Of a DNA stretch of 64,000 nt, positions 37,214 to 44,924 are shown piece by piece. Position 1 is the stretch's first letter; every line of letters begins with the position of its first letter. This stretch comes from Ensifer sp. Root278 (lineage in GTDB: Bacteria > Pseudomonadota > Alphaproteobacteria > Rhizobiales > Rhizobiaceae). Made by a program: the position numbers and the translations under genes. The notes under the pieces are model-generated. The model worked only from the letters and a program-made list of their open reading frames with translations, was not told the origin of the DNA and searched no databases. The DNA is taken from assembly GCF_001429285.1 (NCBI RefSeq), contig NZ_LMJJ01000015.1, forward strand, positions 358 to 64,357, in the 5' to 3' direction.

Positions 37214-39085
37214 ATGACATTCAGACTGCAGACCCTCGGGCGCTTGCGTCTCGTCGATAAGGACGGGCGCGAAGTGACGTTCCCGGAGAAGGGTCTGCTT
37301 ATCCTTTGCTATCTGATCGTCGGCGGATATCGCGAACAATCGAGAAACGACATCGCCAAGCTGTTGTGGGACGAAGTCGTTCCCAGTCAGGCCTTCGTCA
37401 ATCTGCGCAAGACGATCTCCCGGATTAGTGCACGGCAGGACGAACTCGGCTGTCATTTCCTGAGCTTCTCTCCATCGTCGGTCGGACTCGACGTCGATCG
37501 ACTGCAGAGCGACCTGGACGAAATCAGTCGTGATCCGGGCGATGCGCTCAACCGCTTCCAACTGGCAGCATCGACATTCCAGGAGGACTTTCTCAAGGAC
37601 CTGAAGTCCCAGGGGCAAGCGCTGCACGGCTGGATCGAACGGCAGCGCGGCGAACACATGACGCTCTTGCGCGAAAGTCTCATCGCAGCCGCGCCGGAAG
37701 CGGCGAAGAGTCATCGCAAGCTGGTCAAGGCCGCGGCAGCGCGGCTCCTCGAGCGCAATCCGCTCGACGAGGAGGTGCGCAAGATCCTGACCCAGGTGTT
37801 TCAGCTGGAAGGCAATCACCTGGAAGCGAGAGCACTTGCACACAGCAATGCGCCGGCCGTTCCGGCGATCGCGGAATGGCGGCCAGCCTCGACGATCTTT
37901 GCGCCGGCCTCCGAGGCGGCCGCGGACTTGCGTCCGCCGCGCGTCGTGCTGCTGCCGCCGAGCAACGGAGCGATCGACAGTCCCGCCACCCAGTTTGCTG
38001 GCGCCTTGATCGAGGACGTCACCATCGGCCTTTGCGCGCTTCGTTCGGTTTCGGTCATCGCCCCCTACACGGCCGCGCAGATCAGCCTCCAGGCCGACAA
38101 GGCAAACACCTACCAGAAGCACGCCATCAGCTACATCCTCGACACTCGCCTGACGGACGAGGGCAGCCGGCTGACGCTATTCACGCAGCTGATCTTTTTT
38201 GCCAATGACGAAGTGATCTGGGCTGACCGCTTCAACCTCGACGGCGACGGACTGATGACCTCCAGGCGAGAGATCGCACGCCAGATCGCCTATGCCATCG
38301 CCAGCCAGGTGGAACGCAACGAGGCGCATCGCAAGACCTACGAAACCAATGTCGGCTCCTATCGCAGCTTCCTACTGGGGCAGCGCTATCTCAAGCAGCT
38401 GAACCTTCCGGAAGTGCGGCGCGCTCGCAAGAGTTTCCGTGAATCGCTGTACGAGAATTCCGACTTTGCGCCGGCGATGAGCGGGCTGGCGCGCAGCTAC
38501 TTCTTCGAGTGGCTGTTGACGGCGCGTGGTGACAGCGAGTTGCTGGCGCTTGCGGAAAGGCATGCGCGCGACGCGGTGGGGGCCGATGACACGCTGGCAA
38601 CGGGCTATCGCGAGCTCGGTGTCGTCAAGCTCTATCTGAGACAATTCGATGAGAGCATGGAATACCATGACAAGGCGGAGGCGCTCAGCCCGCAGCATGC
38701 CAACGTGATCGCGAGCTATGCCGACACGCTGGTGCAGGCCTCGCGTCCGGAAGGTGGTCTACGCAAGATCCAGGCGGCACTCGACCTCAACCCGATCGCA
38801 CCGGATGAATATTTCTGGACTGCAGCCGGCGCCAGCTATTCGCTTGGCCAGTACGAGCAGGCGATCGCCTATATCGAGCGTATGCGCGATCCGACGCCTG
38901 CAGACCGGTTGTCGGCGGCGAGTTGGGGCATGCTTGGCAACAGGAAAAAGGCCCGCCAATTCGTCCGCAAGACATTCGACGTACATCCGGATTTTGATCT
39001 CGACAAATGGATGGCCATCGTTCCCTTCAGGGAAGAGTGGCAGCGAGTCCACTATTGCGAGGGCCTGCGCAAGGCAGGTTTCTGA
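37214..39085 (+). CDS. BTAD/TPR transcriptional activator-like protein
   Basis: 623 residues. The N-terminal part (FRLQTLGRLRLVDKDGREVTF, then RNDIAKLLWDE and SQAFVNLRKTISRI) is a winged-helix domain of the SARP type, followed by a BTAD-like helical region (about 110-215). A TolB/adenylate-cyclase-associated middle domain (RVVLLPPSNGAI, FAGALIEDVTIGL) and TPR-like repeats (about 420-600) complete it. This layout matches regulators that drive secondary-metabolite or adaptation genes. It lies 28 bases after the HTH gene and 32 bases before the 73-residue peptide gene, so it is the likely activator of the YcaO-TfuA cassette, by inference from position. Confidence 0.82.
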   Translation: MTFRLQTLGRLRLVDKDGREVTFPEKGLLILCYLIVGGYREQSRNDIAKLLWDEVVPSQAFVNLRKTISRISARQDELGCHFLSFSPSSVGLDVDRLQSDLDEISRDPGDALNRFQLAASTFQEDFLKDLKSQGQALHGWIERQRGEHMTLLRESLIAAAPEAAKSHRKLVKAAAARLLERNPLDEEVRKILTQVFQLEGNHLEARALAHSNAPAVPAIAEWRPASTIFAPASEAAADLRPPRVVLLPPSNGAIDSPATQFAGALIEDVTIGLCALRSVSVIAPYTAAQISLQADKANTYQKHAISYILDTRLTDEGSRLTLFTQLIFFANDEVIWADRFNLDGDGLMTSRREIARQIAYAIASQVERNEAHRKTYETNVGSYRSFLLGQRYLKQLNLPEVRRARKSFRESLYENSDFAPAMSGLARSYFFEWLLTARGDSELLALAERHARDAVGADDTLATGYRELGVVKLYLRQFDESMEYHDKAEALSPQHANVIASYADTLVQASRPEGGLRKIQAALDLNPIAPDEYFWTAAGASYSLGQYEQAIAYIERMRDPTPADRLSAASWGMLGNRKKARQFVRKTFDVHPDFDLDKWMAIVPFREEWQRVHYCEGLRKAGF

Positions 39086-39106
39086 CGTCTTCATTCAGCG
39101 AAAGCC

Positions 39107-39114
39107 AGGAGGGG
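39107..39114 (+). promoter_or_regulatory. Strong ribosome binding site of the 73-residue peptide gene
   Basis: AGGAGGGG ends three bases before the ATG at 39118. This is the most consensus-like ribosome site in this cluster and points to high expression of the peptide relative to the enzymes after it. Confidence 0.75.
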
Positions 39115-39117
39115 TAA

Positions 39118-39339
39118 ATGGCGAAAGTGGTGGTAATTGGCGTGGCGGGCGACGACAGGCTCTGGATGGCGGATCTGGACGCGGGAACGGTGACGCAAAT
39201 TCCGACGCCGACGCAGGGGCCGCTGGCAGCGGCCAACGATCTGCGCGTCAACGGTGGCGCAACGGTGCACAAGGGCGTGAACCTCGCTGTGGTGGCGGCC
39301 TCGTCCGGTTCGGTTTCCGGCGGGTTCATGGACGGCTAG
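39118..39339 (+). CDS. Candidate RiPP precursor peptide (unknown family)
   Basis: 73 residues, ATG behind AGGAGGGG. The N-terminal part has MAKVVVIGVAGDDRLWMADL and a DAGTVTQI segment; the C-terminal third is rich in Gly, Ala, Ser and Val (NGGATVHKGV, then VAASSGSVSGGFMDG). There are no cysteines. No known domain is evident. It lies directly upstream of a YcaO gene (9-base gap) and a TfuA gene. A short, strongly translated, Gly/Ser-rich peptide in that place is what a leader-core precursor would look like, with the enzymes acting on backbone amides near the C terminus. That role is inference; a small accessory protein is the alternative. Confidence 0.65.
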   Translation: MAKVVVIGVAGDDRLWMADLDAGTVTQIPTPTQGPLAAANDLRVNGGATVHKGVNLAVVAASSGSVSGGFMDG

Positions 39340-39348
39340 CGCCGACAC

Positions 39349-40599
39349 GTGGCGCAAGTCACCGGAATTGATCGGCCGTCGGATGATTGCTTCGGTTATC
39401 CGACGGCCGGTATGCTTTCATACAGCGATCGTGCCTGTCCGTCCGAAGAGACCCTTCGGCGCATCGAGCCGCTTTTGCCGACATTCGGCGTCAGCAGGCT
39501 TGCGCGCCTGACCGGGCTCGACAAGATCGGGATCCCGGTCTGGAGCGCCATATCCCCGAACGCGCGGTCGATCGTCATCAATCAAGGAAAAGGCATCACC
39601 GACAACGACGCCAAGGTTTCGGCCGCCATGGAGGCGATCGAACGCGCCGTTGCCTGCGCGCCGGCAGTGCCGACCAGAATGGCGACGCGGCGGGCATTGT
39701 GCGAAAGCGGCGATCGGGCGTTGACGCTTCCCGGTCTGGTCGCGACGGGCGAGCCCGATCTCGGCGACGATGAGACGGTCGCCTGGCTTCGCGGATTCGA
39801 TCTCGCAGACGGAACTACCACATGGGCGCCGCTTCATGCGACCACCCTCGACCGAACCATCGAGGGCTGCCGATACTGGCAATCCTCCGATGGCCTTGCC
39901 TCCGGCAACACCGAGACCGAAGCCATCCTGCATGGCTTGCTCGAGCGGATCGAGCGCGACGCCGAAACGCTCTGGCGCCTGCTGCCGCTAAGCGGAAAGC
40001 TCGCGACGTGCATTGATCCGGCATCGTTCGAGGACCCGCTCCTCGACCAGATGGCGCGGCAGATCACGGCTTGCGGCCTGAACCTGCGTCTCTTCGACAT
40101 GACCAGCGACGTCGCCGTCCCCTGTTATGCGGCGACACTTGCCGATGCTGGCATTCTGACCGCGCGGCAACCTCGGTACCACGACGTGACAATCGGCCAC
40201 GGTGCGCACCTGGTGGCGCGCAGAGCCGCCATCCGCGCCGTGACGGAGGCGGCCCAGTCAAGGCTCACCTATATCAGCGGCGCCCGCGACGACGTCTTTC
40301 CCGAGACCTTTATCCGCCCCCTTCCGGGCGAGACGCGGCGCCTGTTCGAGGCGGTCCCGCAACGGAAAACGACGATCCCCACAGGTGCCGAGGGCGGACT
40401 GCCCGCGCTGCTGCGCTTCTTGATGCAGCGGCTCAGGGAGGCGCGTATCCGCTCGGTTGTGGTCGTACCGCTGGTGGAAGAAGGGGCCGTGCCGTTCTCT
40501 GCCGTCAAGGTTCTCGTTCCGGGCCTGGAAAACCCCGATGGGCTGCGCAAGCGCCGTTTCGGAGAGCGGGCGCTGGCACGCGCACTGGAGGTCGGATGA
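39349..40599 (+). CDS. ycaO: YcaO-domain protein (candidate thioamide-forming)
   Basis: 416 residues from a GTG at 39349; an ATG at 39412 is an alternative start. The YcaO ATP-binding signature is present: KVSAAMEAIERAVA (Glu95, Glu98) and GNTETEAILHGLLERIERDA (about 186-205). YcaO enzymes use ATP to activate the peptide amide oxygen. The C terminus (GERALARALEVG) lacks the PxPxP tail usual in azoline-forming members. Members paired with TfuA replace amide oxygen with sulfur. The stop overlaps the TfuA start by four bases, so the two are coupled. Together with the preceding peptide it forms a minimal modification cassette. Confidence 0.88.
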   Translation: MAQVTGIDRPSDDCFGYPTAGMLSYSDRACPSEETLRRIEPLLPTFGVSRLARLTGLDKIGIPVWSAISPNARSIVINQGKGITDNDAKVSAAMEAIERAVACAPAVPTRMATRRALCESGDRALTLPGLVATGEPDLGDDETVAWLRGFDLADGTTTWAPLHATTLDRTIEGCRYWQSSDGLASGNTETEAILHGLLERIERDAETLWRLLPLSGKLATCIDPASFEDPLLDQMARQITACGLNLRLFDMTSDVAVPCYAATLADAGILTARQPRYHDVTIGHGAHLVARRAAIRAVTEAAQSRLTYISGARDDVFPETFIRPLPGETRRLFEAVPQRKTTIPTGAEGGLPALLRFLMQRLREARIRSVVVVPLVEEGAVPFSAVKVLVPGLENPDGLRKRRFGERALARALEVG

Positions 40600-41321
40600 A
40601 GATCGTCTTCGTCGGGCCGACCCTGCCGGACGCGCGCCGCGTTGCGGGCGCCGCCATCACGCTCCAGCCGCCTGCCATGCAGGGCGACATTCTCCGCGCG
40701 ACCAAGCGTGGTGCAACGGCTATCGGTCTGATCGACGGCAACTTTGAACAGGTCGCGCCGGTCTGGCACAAGGAGATCCTCTACGCACTGACGCAAGGCG
40801 TTCAGGTTTTCGGGGCAGCCAGCATGGGCGCGCTTCGCGCTGCCGAATGCGCTCCCTTCGGCATGACGGGCATCGGCGAGATCTATCGGCAATATGCGCA
40901 AGGCGAGCGAGTGGACGATGCCGATGTCGCCCTGATCCATAGTCCGGCTGAGCTTGGATACCTGCCGCTGACCTTGCCGCTCGTCAATGTGGACGTGACC
41001 CTCAGACGCCTGGCGGATCGCCAGCTGCTTTCTGTTGAAGCGGTGGCGGCGGTCCGCGCCGCGGCAGCCGGCGTCTTCTACAAGGAGCGCACCTGGGCCG
41101 CGGTTGTCGAGCGCGCACGCCTTCCCGCCGGTACAGACCGCACGTGTCTCGCAGACCTGCTTGCCGCCGAATTCGTCGATCAGAAACGTATCGATGCGCT
41201 GCTTCTGCTCGACGCACTGCACAACGCGCCGAACCAACGAACGGTTGTGGTGCGAGACTGGGAATTCAATTCTACCAGCATGTGGAAGAGGTTGTCCGGT
41301 CAACCTGACGCCTCATCTTAA
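40596..41321 (+). CDS. tfuA: TfuA-like protein
   Basis: 241 residues from the ATG at 40596, which overlaps the YcaO stop (ATGA). Family features: KIVFVGPTLPDARRV at the N terminus, AIGLIDGNFEQVAPVWHKEIL, and FGAASMGALRAAECA (about 72-86). TfuA was named in the trifolitoxin operon and elsewhere works with YcaO in peptide thioamidation, probably by recruiting or supplying sulfide. No membrane segment or secretion signal. The combination with YcaO defines the cluster. Confidence 0.9.
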   Translation: MKIVFVGPTLPDARRVAGAAITLQPPAMQGDILRATKRGATAIGLIDGNFEQVAPVWHKEILYALTQGVQVFGAASMGALRAAECAPFGMTGIGEIYRQYAQGERVDDADVALIHSPAELGYLPLTLPLVNVDVTLRRLADRQLLSVEAVAAVRAAAAGVFYKERTWAAVVERARLPAGTDRTCLADLLAAEFVDQKRIDALLLLDALHNAPNQRTVVVRDWEFNSTSMWKRLSGQPDASS

Positions 41322-41348
41322 GCGCGCGGTTTTCCCATACAACGTGTG

Positions 41349-41400
41349 TCACGCTCATGTCACGCGCACTGCCGCGCAGTCACGCTATGATTGGTCACGC
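41349..41400 (+). repeat. Four TCACGC copies upstream of a small gene
   Basis: TCACGC occurs at 41349, 41360, 41380 and 41395, spacings 11, 20 and 15 bases. The first three are near whole helical turns. The group sits between the TfuA gene and the 78-residue gene, in its likely promoter. A protein binding array is possible; chance in GC-rich DNA is the alternative. Confidence 0.45.
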
Positions 41401-41441
41401 TGAACTGGATCTGGCTGATCCATAGGGAGCTGGGGAAAATC

Positions 41442-41678
41442 ATGCTGTCTTCATTTGCTGTACCGGTGGAACCGGAAGACAAGGAGAAGGAGCTACTGGC
41501 ATTGGCTCGCCTTGTCACCTATGCGCGAGACTCCGCCAAGACCCTCAATGTCGAAGGTGTGCAATACTGTCTCGAGCTGGCGCTCGCATCGCTGCTCAAG
41601 GAGGCAGAGGAATGGGGAGACAAGCGCGCACATCTGACCAACGAACTGCTGACGCGACCGAGCCTCGGCCGCTGCTGA
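41442..41678 (+). CDS. Small acidic helical protein of unknown function
   Basis: 78 residues from the ATG at 41442, chosen over an in-frame earlier ATG because GGGAGCTGGGG precedes it. The sequence is mostly helical and acidic (PVEPEDKEKELLALARL, CLELALASLLKEAEEWGDK). It follows the YcaO-TfuA pair after 120 bases on the same strand and ends before a strong terminator, so it could be the last gene of the cassette or an independent one. No family recognised. Confidence 0.6.
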   Translation: MLSSFAVPVEPEDKEKELLALARLVTYARDSAKTLNVEGVQYCLELALASLLKEAEEWGDKRAHLTNELLTRPSLGRC

Positions 41679-41783
41679 GGCCAGCAAGTTCGGGTGTTCT
41701 GCGTCCAGAATTGCGCAGCCGTGAAGGATCGTCCTCCGTCTTCCGGAACGATGGAATGATCTGATCAACCCAATCGTTACAAC

Positions 41784-41823
41784 GCCCTGTTTTGCAGAAA
41801 AGCAAAACGGGGCTTTTCATTTT
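41784..41823 (+). terminator. Rho-independent terminator after the YcaO-TfuA region
   Basis: Arms GCCCTGTTTTGC (41784-41795) and GCAAAACGGGGC (41802-41813) pair with one mismatch around a six-base loop, then TTTTCATTTT. It lies 105 bases after the last small gene and closes that transcription unit. Confidence 0.85.
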
Positions 41824-42038
41824 CCGCCTGCAAGCGAGTTCGCCTGCTGCGATGTGCACGGCGCGGCTTAAGGTGACGGCATTGCAGCTCCGCCGCTGCG
41901 TCACCGGGCAGTCGTCGGTATTTCAATTTCCACGCGAGGGCACGCTCGCCAGGGCGAGATGGAAGGGGACGGACGGAATTTCCCCGGAACCTCGGCCCGT
42001 TCGAATGTTTGCTTCGCCTGACGCTCAGAATTTAGTCC

Positions 42039-42058
42039 ATAATTTCCATAGATATTAT
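42039..42058. promoter_or_regulatory. AT-rich dyad upstream of the sulfur operon
   Basis: ATAAT and ATTAT flank a ten-base spacer inside a very AT-rich stretch (about 42028-42065), 56 bases before the leader-like ORF. Size and symmetry are compatible with a LysR-type site as used for sulfur assimilation genes in proteobacteria, but the binding protein is unknown. Confidence 0.4.
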
Positions 42059-42113
42059 TGAATAATCAGCGCCGCCGGTTAGGCTTGAACCACTCGACAC
42101 AAGCGGGGATGCC

Positions 42114-42302
42114 ATGAGCCAACGCCGTTCAACGACCAGCGTTTTGTCGCGCAGCACCCCCTTGCGGCCAATAGGCACTGCGGCTGCTGCCGCATCCGCC
42201 GGCCTCACCCGAAGTCCTTCGATGTGCCCCTGCTCGCTCCGCTTAATCCGCGGGTTTCGGCAGCCAGCGGCACGCCTAACGAAACAACGGAGACGATCTT
42301 GA
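42114..42302 (+). CDS. Leader-like small ORF overlapping the oxygenase start
   Basis: 62 codons, with GCGGGGATG before the ATG. Its TGA (42300-42302) overlaps the TTG start of the oxygenase gene (42299), the arrangement expected for translational coupling. The peptide is basic and Ser/Thr-rich, with a Cys-Pro-Cys near residue 38-40. A cysteine-containing leader before sulfur genes could report on cysteine supply. No family is recognised and it could be non-coding. Confidence 0.4.
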   Translation: MSQRRSTTSVLSRSTPLRPIGTAAAAASAGLTRSPSMCPCSLRLIRGFRQPAARLTKQRRRS

Positions 42303-43336
42303 GCCAGACCACCCCTACCCTACCCGTCCTCGACCTTTCGCGCTTTGCGGCGGGCCACCCCGAGCGGGCGACGGCGCTCGACGAATTGCGCAGCGTTGCC
42401 CGCTCGGTGGGCTTCTTCTATCTCGAAGGCCACGGGATTCCGCAGGAACAGATCGACGGTATCCTTTCGCTTTCGCGGCGTTTCTTCGCACTGTCTGAGG
42501 ATGACAAGCTGGCAATCGAGATGCGCAAGTCGCCGCATTTTCGCGGCTACAATCGCGCCGGGCTCGAATATACCCGCGGCACCCAGGACTGGCGCGAACA
42601 GGTCGATTTCGGCCCCGAGCGCCAGAGCCTTGAGGTCAAGCCCGAGGATGCACCGTGGAAGCGGCTGGTCGGCCCCAACCAGTTCCCGCAAGCTCTGCCC
42701 GAGTTGAAGCTGGCGATCCTCGCCTACATAGACGCCGTCACCGGGCTCGGTATCCGACTGATCGAGATTTTCTCCGAAGCGCTCGGCCAGCAGCCAGATG
42801 TCTTCGGGCCGATCTACCGCGATGGCCCCAACCAGCTCCTGAAGATCATCCGCTATCCCGGCCGCGACAAGACGGAAAGCGACCAGGGGGTGGGCGCCCA
42901 CAAGGACGGCGGTTTCGTCACCATCCTGCTGCAGGACGTGGTCGGCGGTTTGCAGGTCGATGACGGCAAGGGCGGCTGGATCGACGCGCCGCCGAAGCGC
43001 GGCACCTTCGTCATCAATGTCGGCGAACTCCTGGAACTGGCGTCGAACGGCTATCTGCTCGCCAATATCCACCGGGTGGTTACGCCACCTGCAGGCGGCG
43101 ACCGGCTTTCCGTCGCCTTCTTCCTCGGCGCCAACCTCGCCTCCACCATCCCGGTGCTCGACCTGCCGCCGGCGCTTGCGGCCGAGGTCCGCGGCGTCAC
43201 CCAGGATCCGCAGAACCCGCTCTTCCACGAGGTCGGCCGCAACGTGCTGAAATCCCGGCTGCGCTCGCACCCCGATGTCGCCGCCGAGCACCATGCAGAC
43301 CTGCTGGAGCAGCAGAAGGCGGCCGTGCCCGCCTGA
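42299..43336 (+). CDS. Isopenicillin N synthase-family Fe(II) oxygenase
   Basis: 345 residues from a TTG at 42299, preceded by CGGAG. An ATG at 42224 would add 25 residues. The family core is intact: GFFYLEGHGIP near the N terminus, iron ligands His201 and Asp203 (AHKDGGF) and His258 (NIHRVV), and Arg269-x-Ser271 (DRLSVA) that binds the co-substrate carboxylate. Members are 2-oxoglutarate-dependent or IPNS-like oxygenases. Position before O-acetylhomoserine sulfhydrylase suggests a sulfur-containing substrate, by inference. Confidence 0.88.
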   Translation: MSQTTPTLPVLDLSRFAAGHPERATALDELRSVARSVGFFYLEGHGIPQEQIDGILSLSRRFFALSEDDKLAIEMRKSPHFRGYNRAGLEYTRGTQDWREQVDFGPERQSLEVKPEDAPWKRLVGPNQFPQALPELKLAILAYIDAVTGLGIRLIEIFSEALGQQPDVFGPIYRDGPNQLLKIIRYPGRDKTESDQGVGAHKDGGFVTILLQDVVGGLQVDDGKGGWIDAPPKRGTFVINVGELLELASNGYLLANIHRVVTPPAGGDRLSVAFFLGANLASTIPVLDLPPALAAEVRGVTQDPQNPLFHEVGRNVLKSRLRSHPDVAAEHHADLLEQQKAAVPA

Positions 43337-43381
43337 TCGACCGGACAGCGCCGATCAACCTGAGAACCAAGGAGAAATGGC

Positions 43382-44743
43382 ATGACGATCCATCAGAAGC
43401 CGGAAGAACCAGCAGCCGAGATCAAGGCACCGACAGGGCTGCGCGAGCCCGGCGGACGGCTGCATCCGGAAACGCTGGCGCTCCATGGCGGCAGCTATCG
43501 CTTCGATCCGGCAAGCGGCGCCGTCGCCGTTCCGATCTATCAGACGACCTCCTATCAGCTGCCGGGCACCGATGGCGCCGACAAGCTCTTTGCGCTGGAG
43601 GCTCCCGGGCATCTCTACACCCGTGTCTCCAATCCGACCCAGGATGCGTTCGAGCAGCGGCTGGCGGAAATCGAAGGTGGCGCAGCAGCACTGGCGCTCG
43701 GTTCCGGCCAAGCGGCATCGGCCTTCGCGCTGCTGAACCTTGCCCGTGCCGGCGACAACATCGTCAGCGCCGCCGGCCTCTATGGCGGCACCTGGGCGCT
43801 CTTTGCCGCGACCCTCAAAAGCTTCGGCATCGAGGTGCGCTTCGTCGATGCCGCCGACCCGGGGGCCTTTGCCCGGGCAACGGACGACAGGACGCGCGCC
43901 TACTATGCCGAGTCCCTGCCGAACCCGAAGCTCGAGGTCTTTCCGATCGCCGAAGTGGCCGAAGTCGGCTTGCGCTTCGGCATTCCGCTGATCGTCGACA
44001 ACACGGCCGCACCGCTGACGATCCGCCCCTTCGATCACGGCGCCGCAGTGGTCGTCTACTCCACGACGAAATATATCGGCGGTCACGGCACTTCGATCGG
44101 CGGCGCGATCATCGACAGTGGCCGCTTCCCCTGGCACGACCATGAGACGCGGCACCCGAACCTGCATGAGCCGGACCCGAGCTACCAGGGCAAGACCTGG
44201 CTCGAAAAGGCCGAGGCGATCGCCTTCCATCCCTATATTCTGCGCGCCCGCGCGGTGCTTTTGCGCGACCTCGGCGCCGCCATCAGTCCGTTGAACGCAT
44301 TCCAGTTCATCCAGGGCCTGGAGACGCTGCCGCTCAGAATCCGCCAGCATAACGAGAATGCGATCAAGGTGGCCGAGTTCCTCCGCACCCACCCGAAAGT
44401 GGCGCGCGTGATCTTTCCAAAATTCCAGAAGGGCGAAGCGAAGGCTCGCGCCGAGAAGTATCTCCGGAATGGACACTATGGAGCCCTGGTCGGCTTCGAA
44501 CTGAAGGATGGACGAGAGGCGGGACGCCGTCTCATCGACGGGCTGAAGCTGCTCTACCACGTCGCCAATATCGGCGACGCGCGCTCGCTTGCCATCCACC
44601 CGGCGACGACGACGCATTCGCAGCTTACCGAGGACGACCAGCTGAAGACCGGCGTAACGCCGGGCTATGTCCGGCTCTCGATCGGCATCGAGCATCCGGA
44701 CGATATTATCGCCGACATCAAGCAGGCGATTGACGCCGCCTGA
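43382..44743 (+). CDS. O-acetylhomoserine sulfhydrylase
   Basis: 453 residues of the Cys/Met metabolism PLP family. The PLP-lysine is Lys230 in VVYSTTKYIGGHG. The long form with ETLALHGGSYRFDPASGAVAVPIYQT and GLETLPLRIRQHNENA matches MetY/Met17-type O-acetylhomoserine aminocarboxypropyltransferases, which combine O-acetylhomoserine with sulfide (or methanethiol) to give homocysteine (or methionine). It follows the oxygenase gene by 45 bases and shares its operon. A hairpin terminator follows. Confidence 0.92.
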   Translation: MTIHQKPEEPAAEIKAPTGLREPGGRLHPETLALHGGSYRFDPASGAVAVPIYQTTSYQLPGTDGADKLFALEAPGHLYTRVSNPTQDAFEQRLAEIEGGAAALALGSGQAASAFALLNLARAGDNIVSAAGLYGGTWALFAATLKSFGIEVRFVDAADPGAFARATDDRTRAYYAESLPNPKLEVFPIAEVAEVGLRFGIPLIVDNTAAPLTIRPFDHGAAVVVYSTTKYIGGHGTSIGGAIIDSGRFPWHDHETRHPNLHEPDPSYQGKTWLEKAEAIAFHPYILRARAVLLRDLGAAISPLNAFQFIQGLETLPLRIRQHNENAIKVAEFLRTHPKVARVIFPKFQKGEAKARAEKYLRNGHYGALVGFELKDGREAGRRLIDGLKLLYHVANIGDARSLAIHPATTTHSQLTEDDQLKTGVTPGYVRLSIGIEHPDDIIADIKQAIDAA

Positions 44744-44764
44744 TCGAACGCTTTTGCGGGAGTT

Positions 44765-44806
44765 GCCGCGGGCTCGCCCTTTAGGGCCGGGCCCGCGGCG
44801 CCATTT
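44765..44806 (+). terminator. Stem-loop after the sulfur operon
   Basis: GCCGCGGGC (44765-44773) pairs with GCCCGCGGC (44791-44799), with an inner GCCCT/AGGGC stem. ATTTT follows at about 44802-44806. It fits a terminator for the upstream operon. Confidence 0.6.
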
Positions 44807-44924
44807 TGGCGTCCGAACGCGCCGGTAGGCCTCCGTTCGGTTTCATGCCACAACATGCTCTAATCGAGCGTCCGTCGGATGGCACCCCGGCGCAGATCCG
44901 GCCATGCATAAGGAAGGAAAGACA

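Noticed and set aside
41792-42061. 89-codon plus-strand frame after the terminator
   Set aside because: It begins inside the terminator stem, has no ribosome site and crosses the AT-rich dyad.
42000-42110. SAM-II riboswitch upstream of the sulfur operon
   Set aside because: I looked for its conserved pseudoknot sequence and did not find it; only an AT-rich dyad is present.
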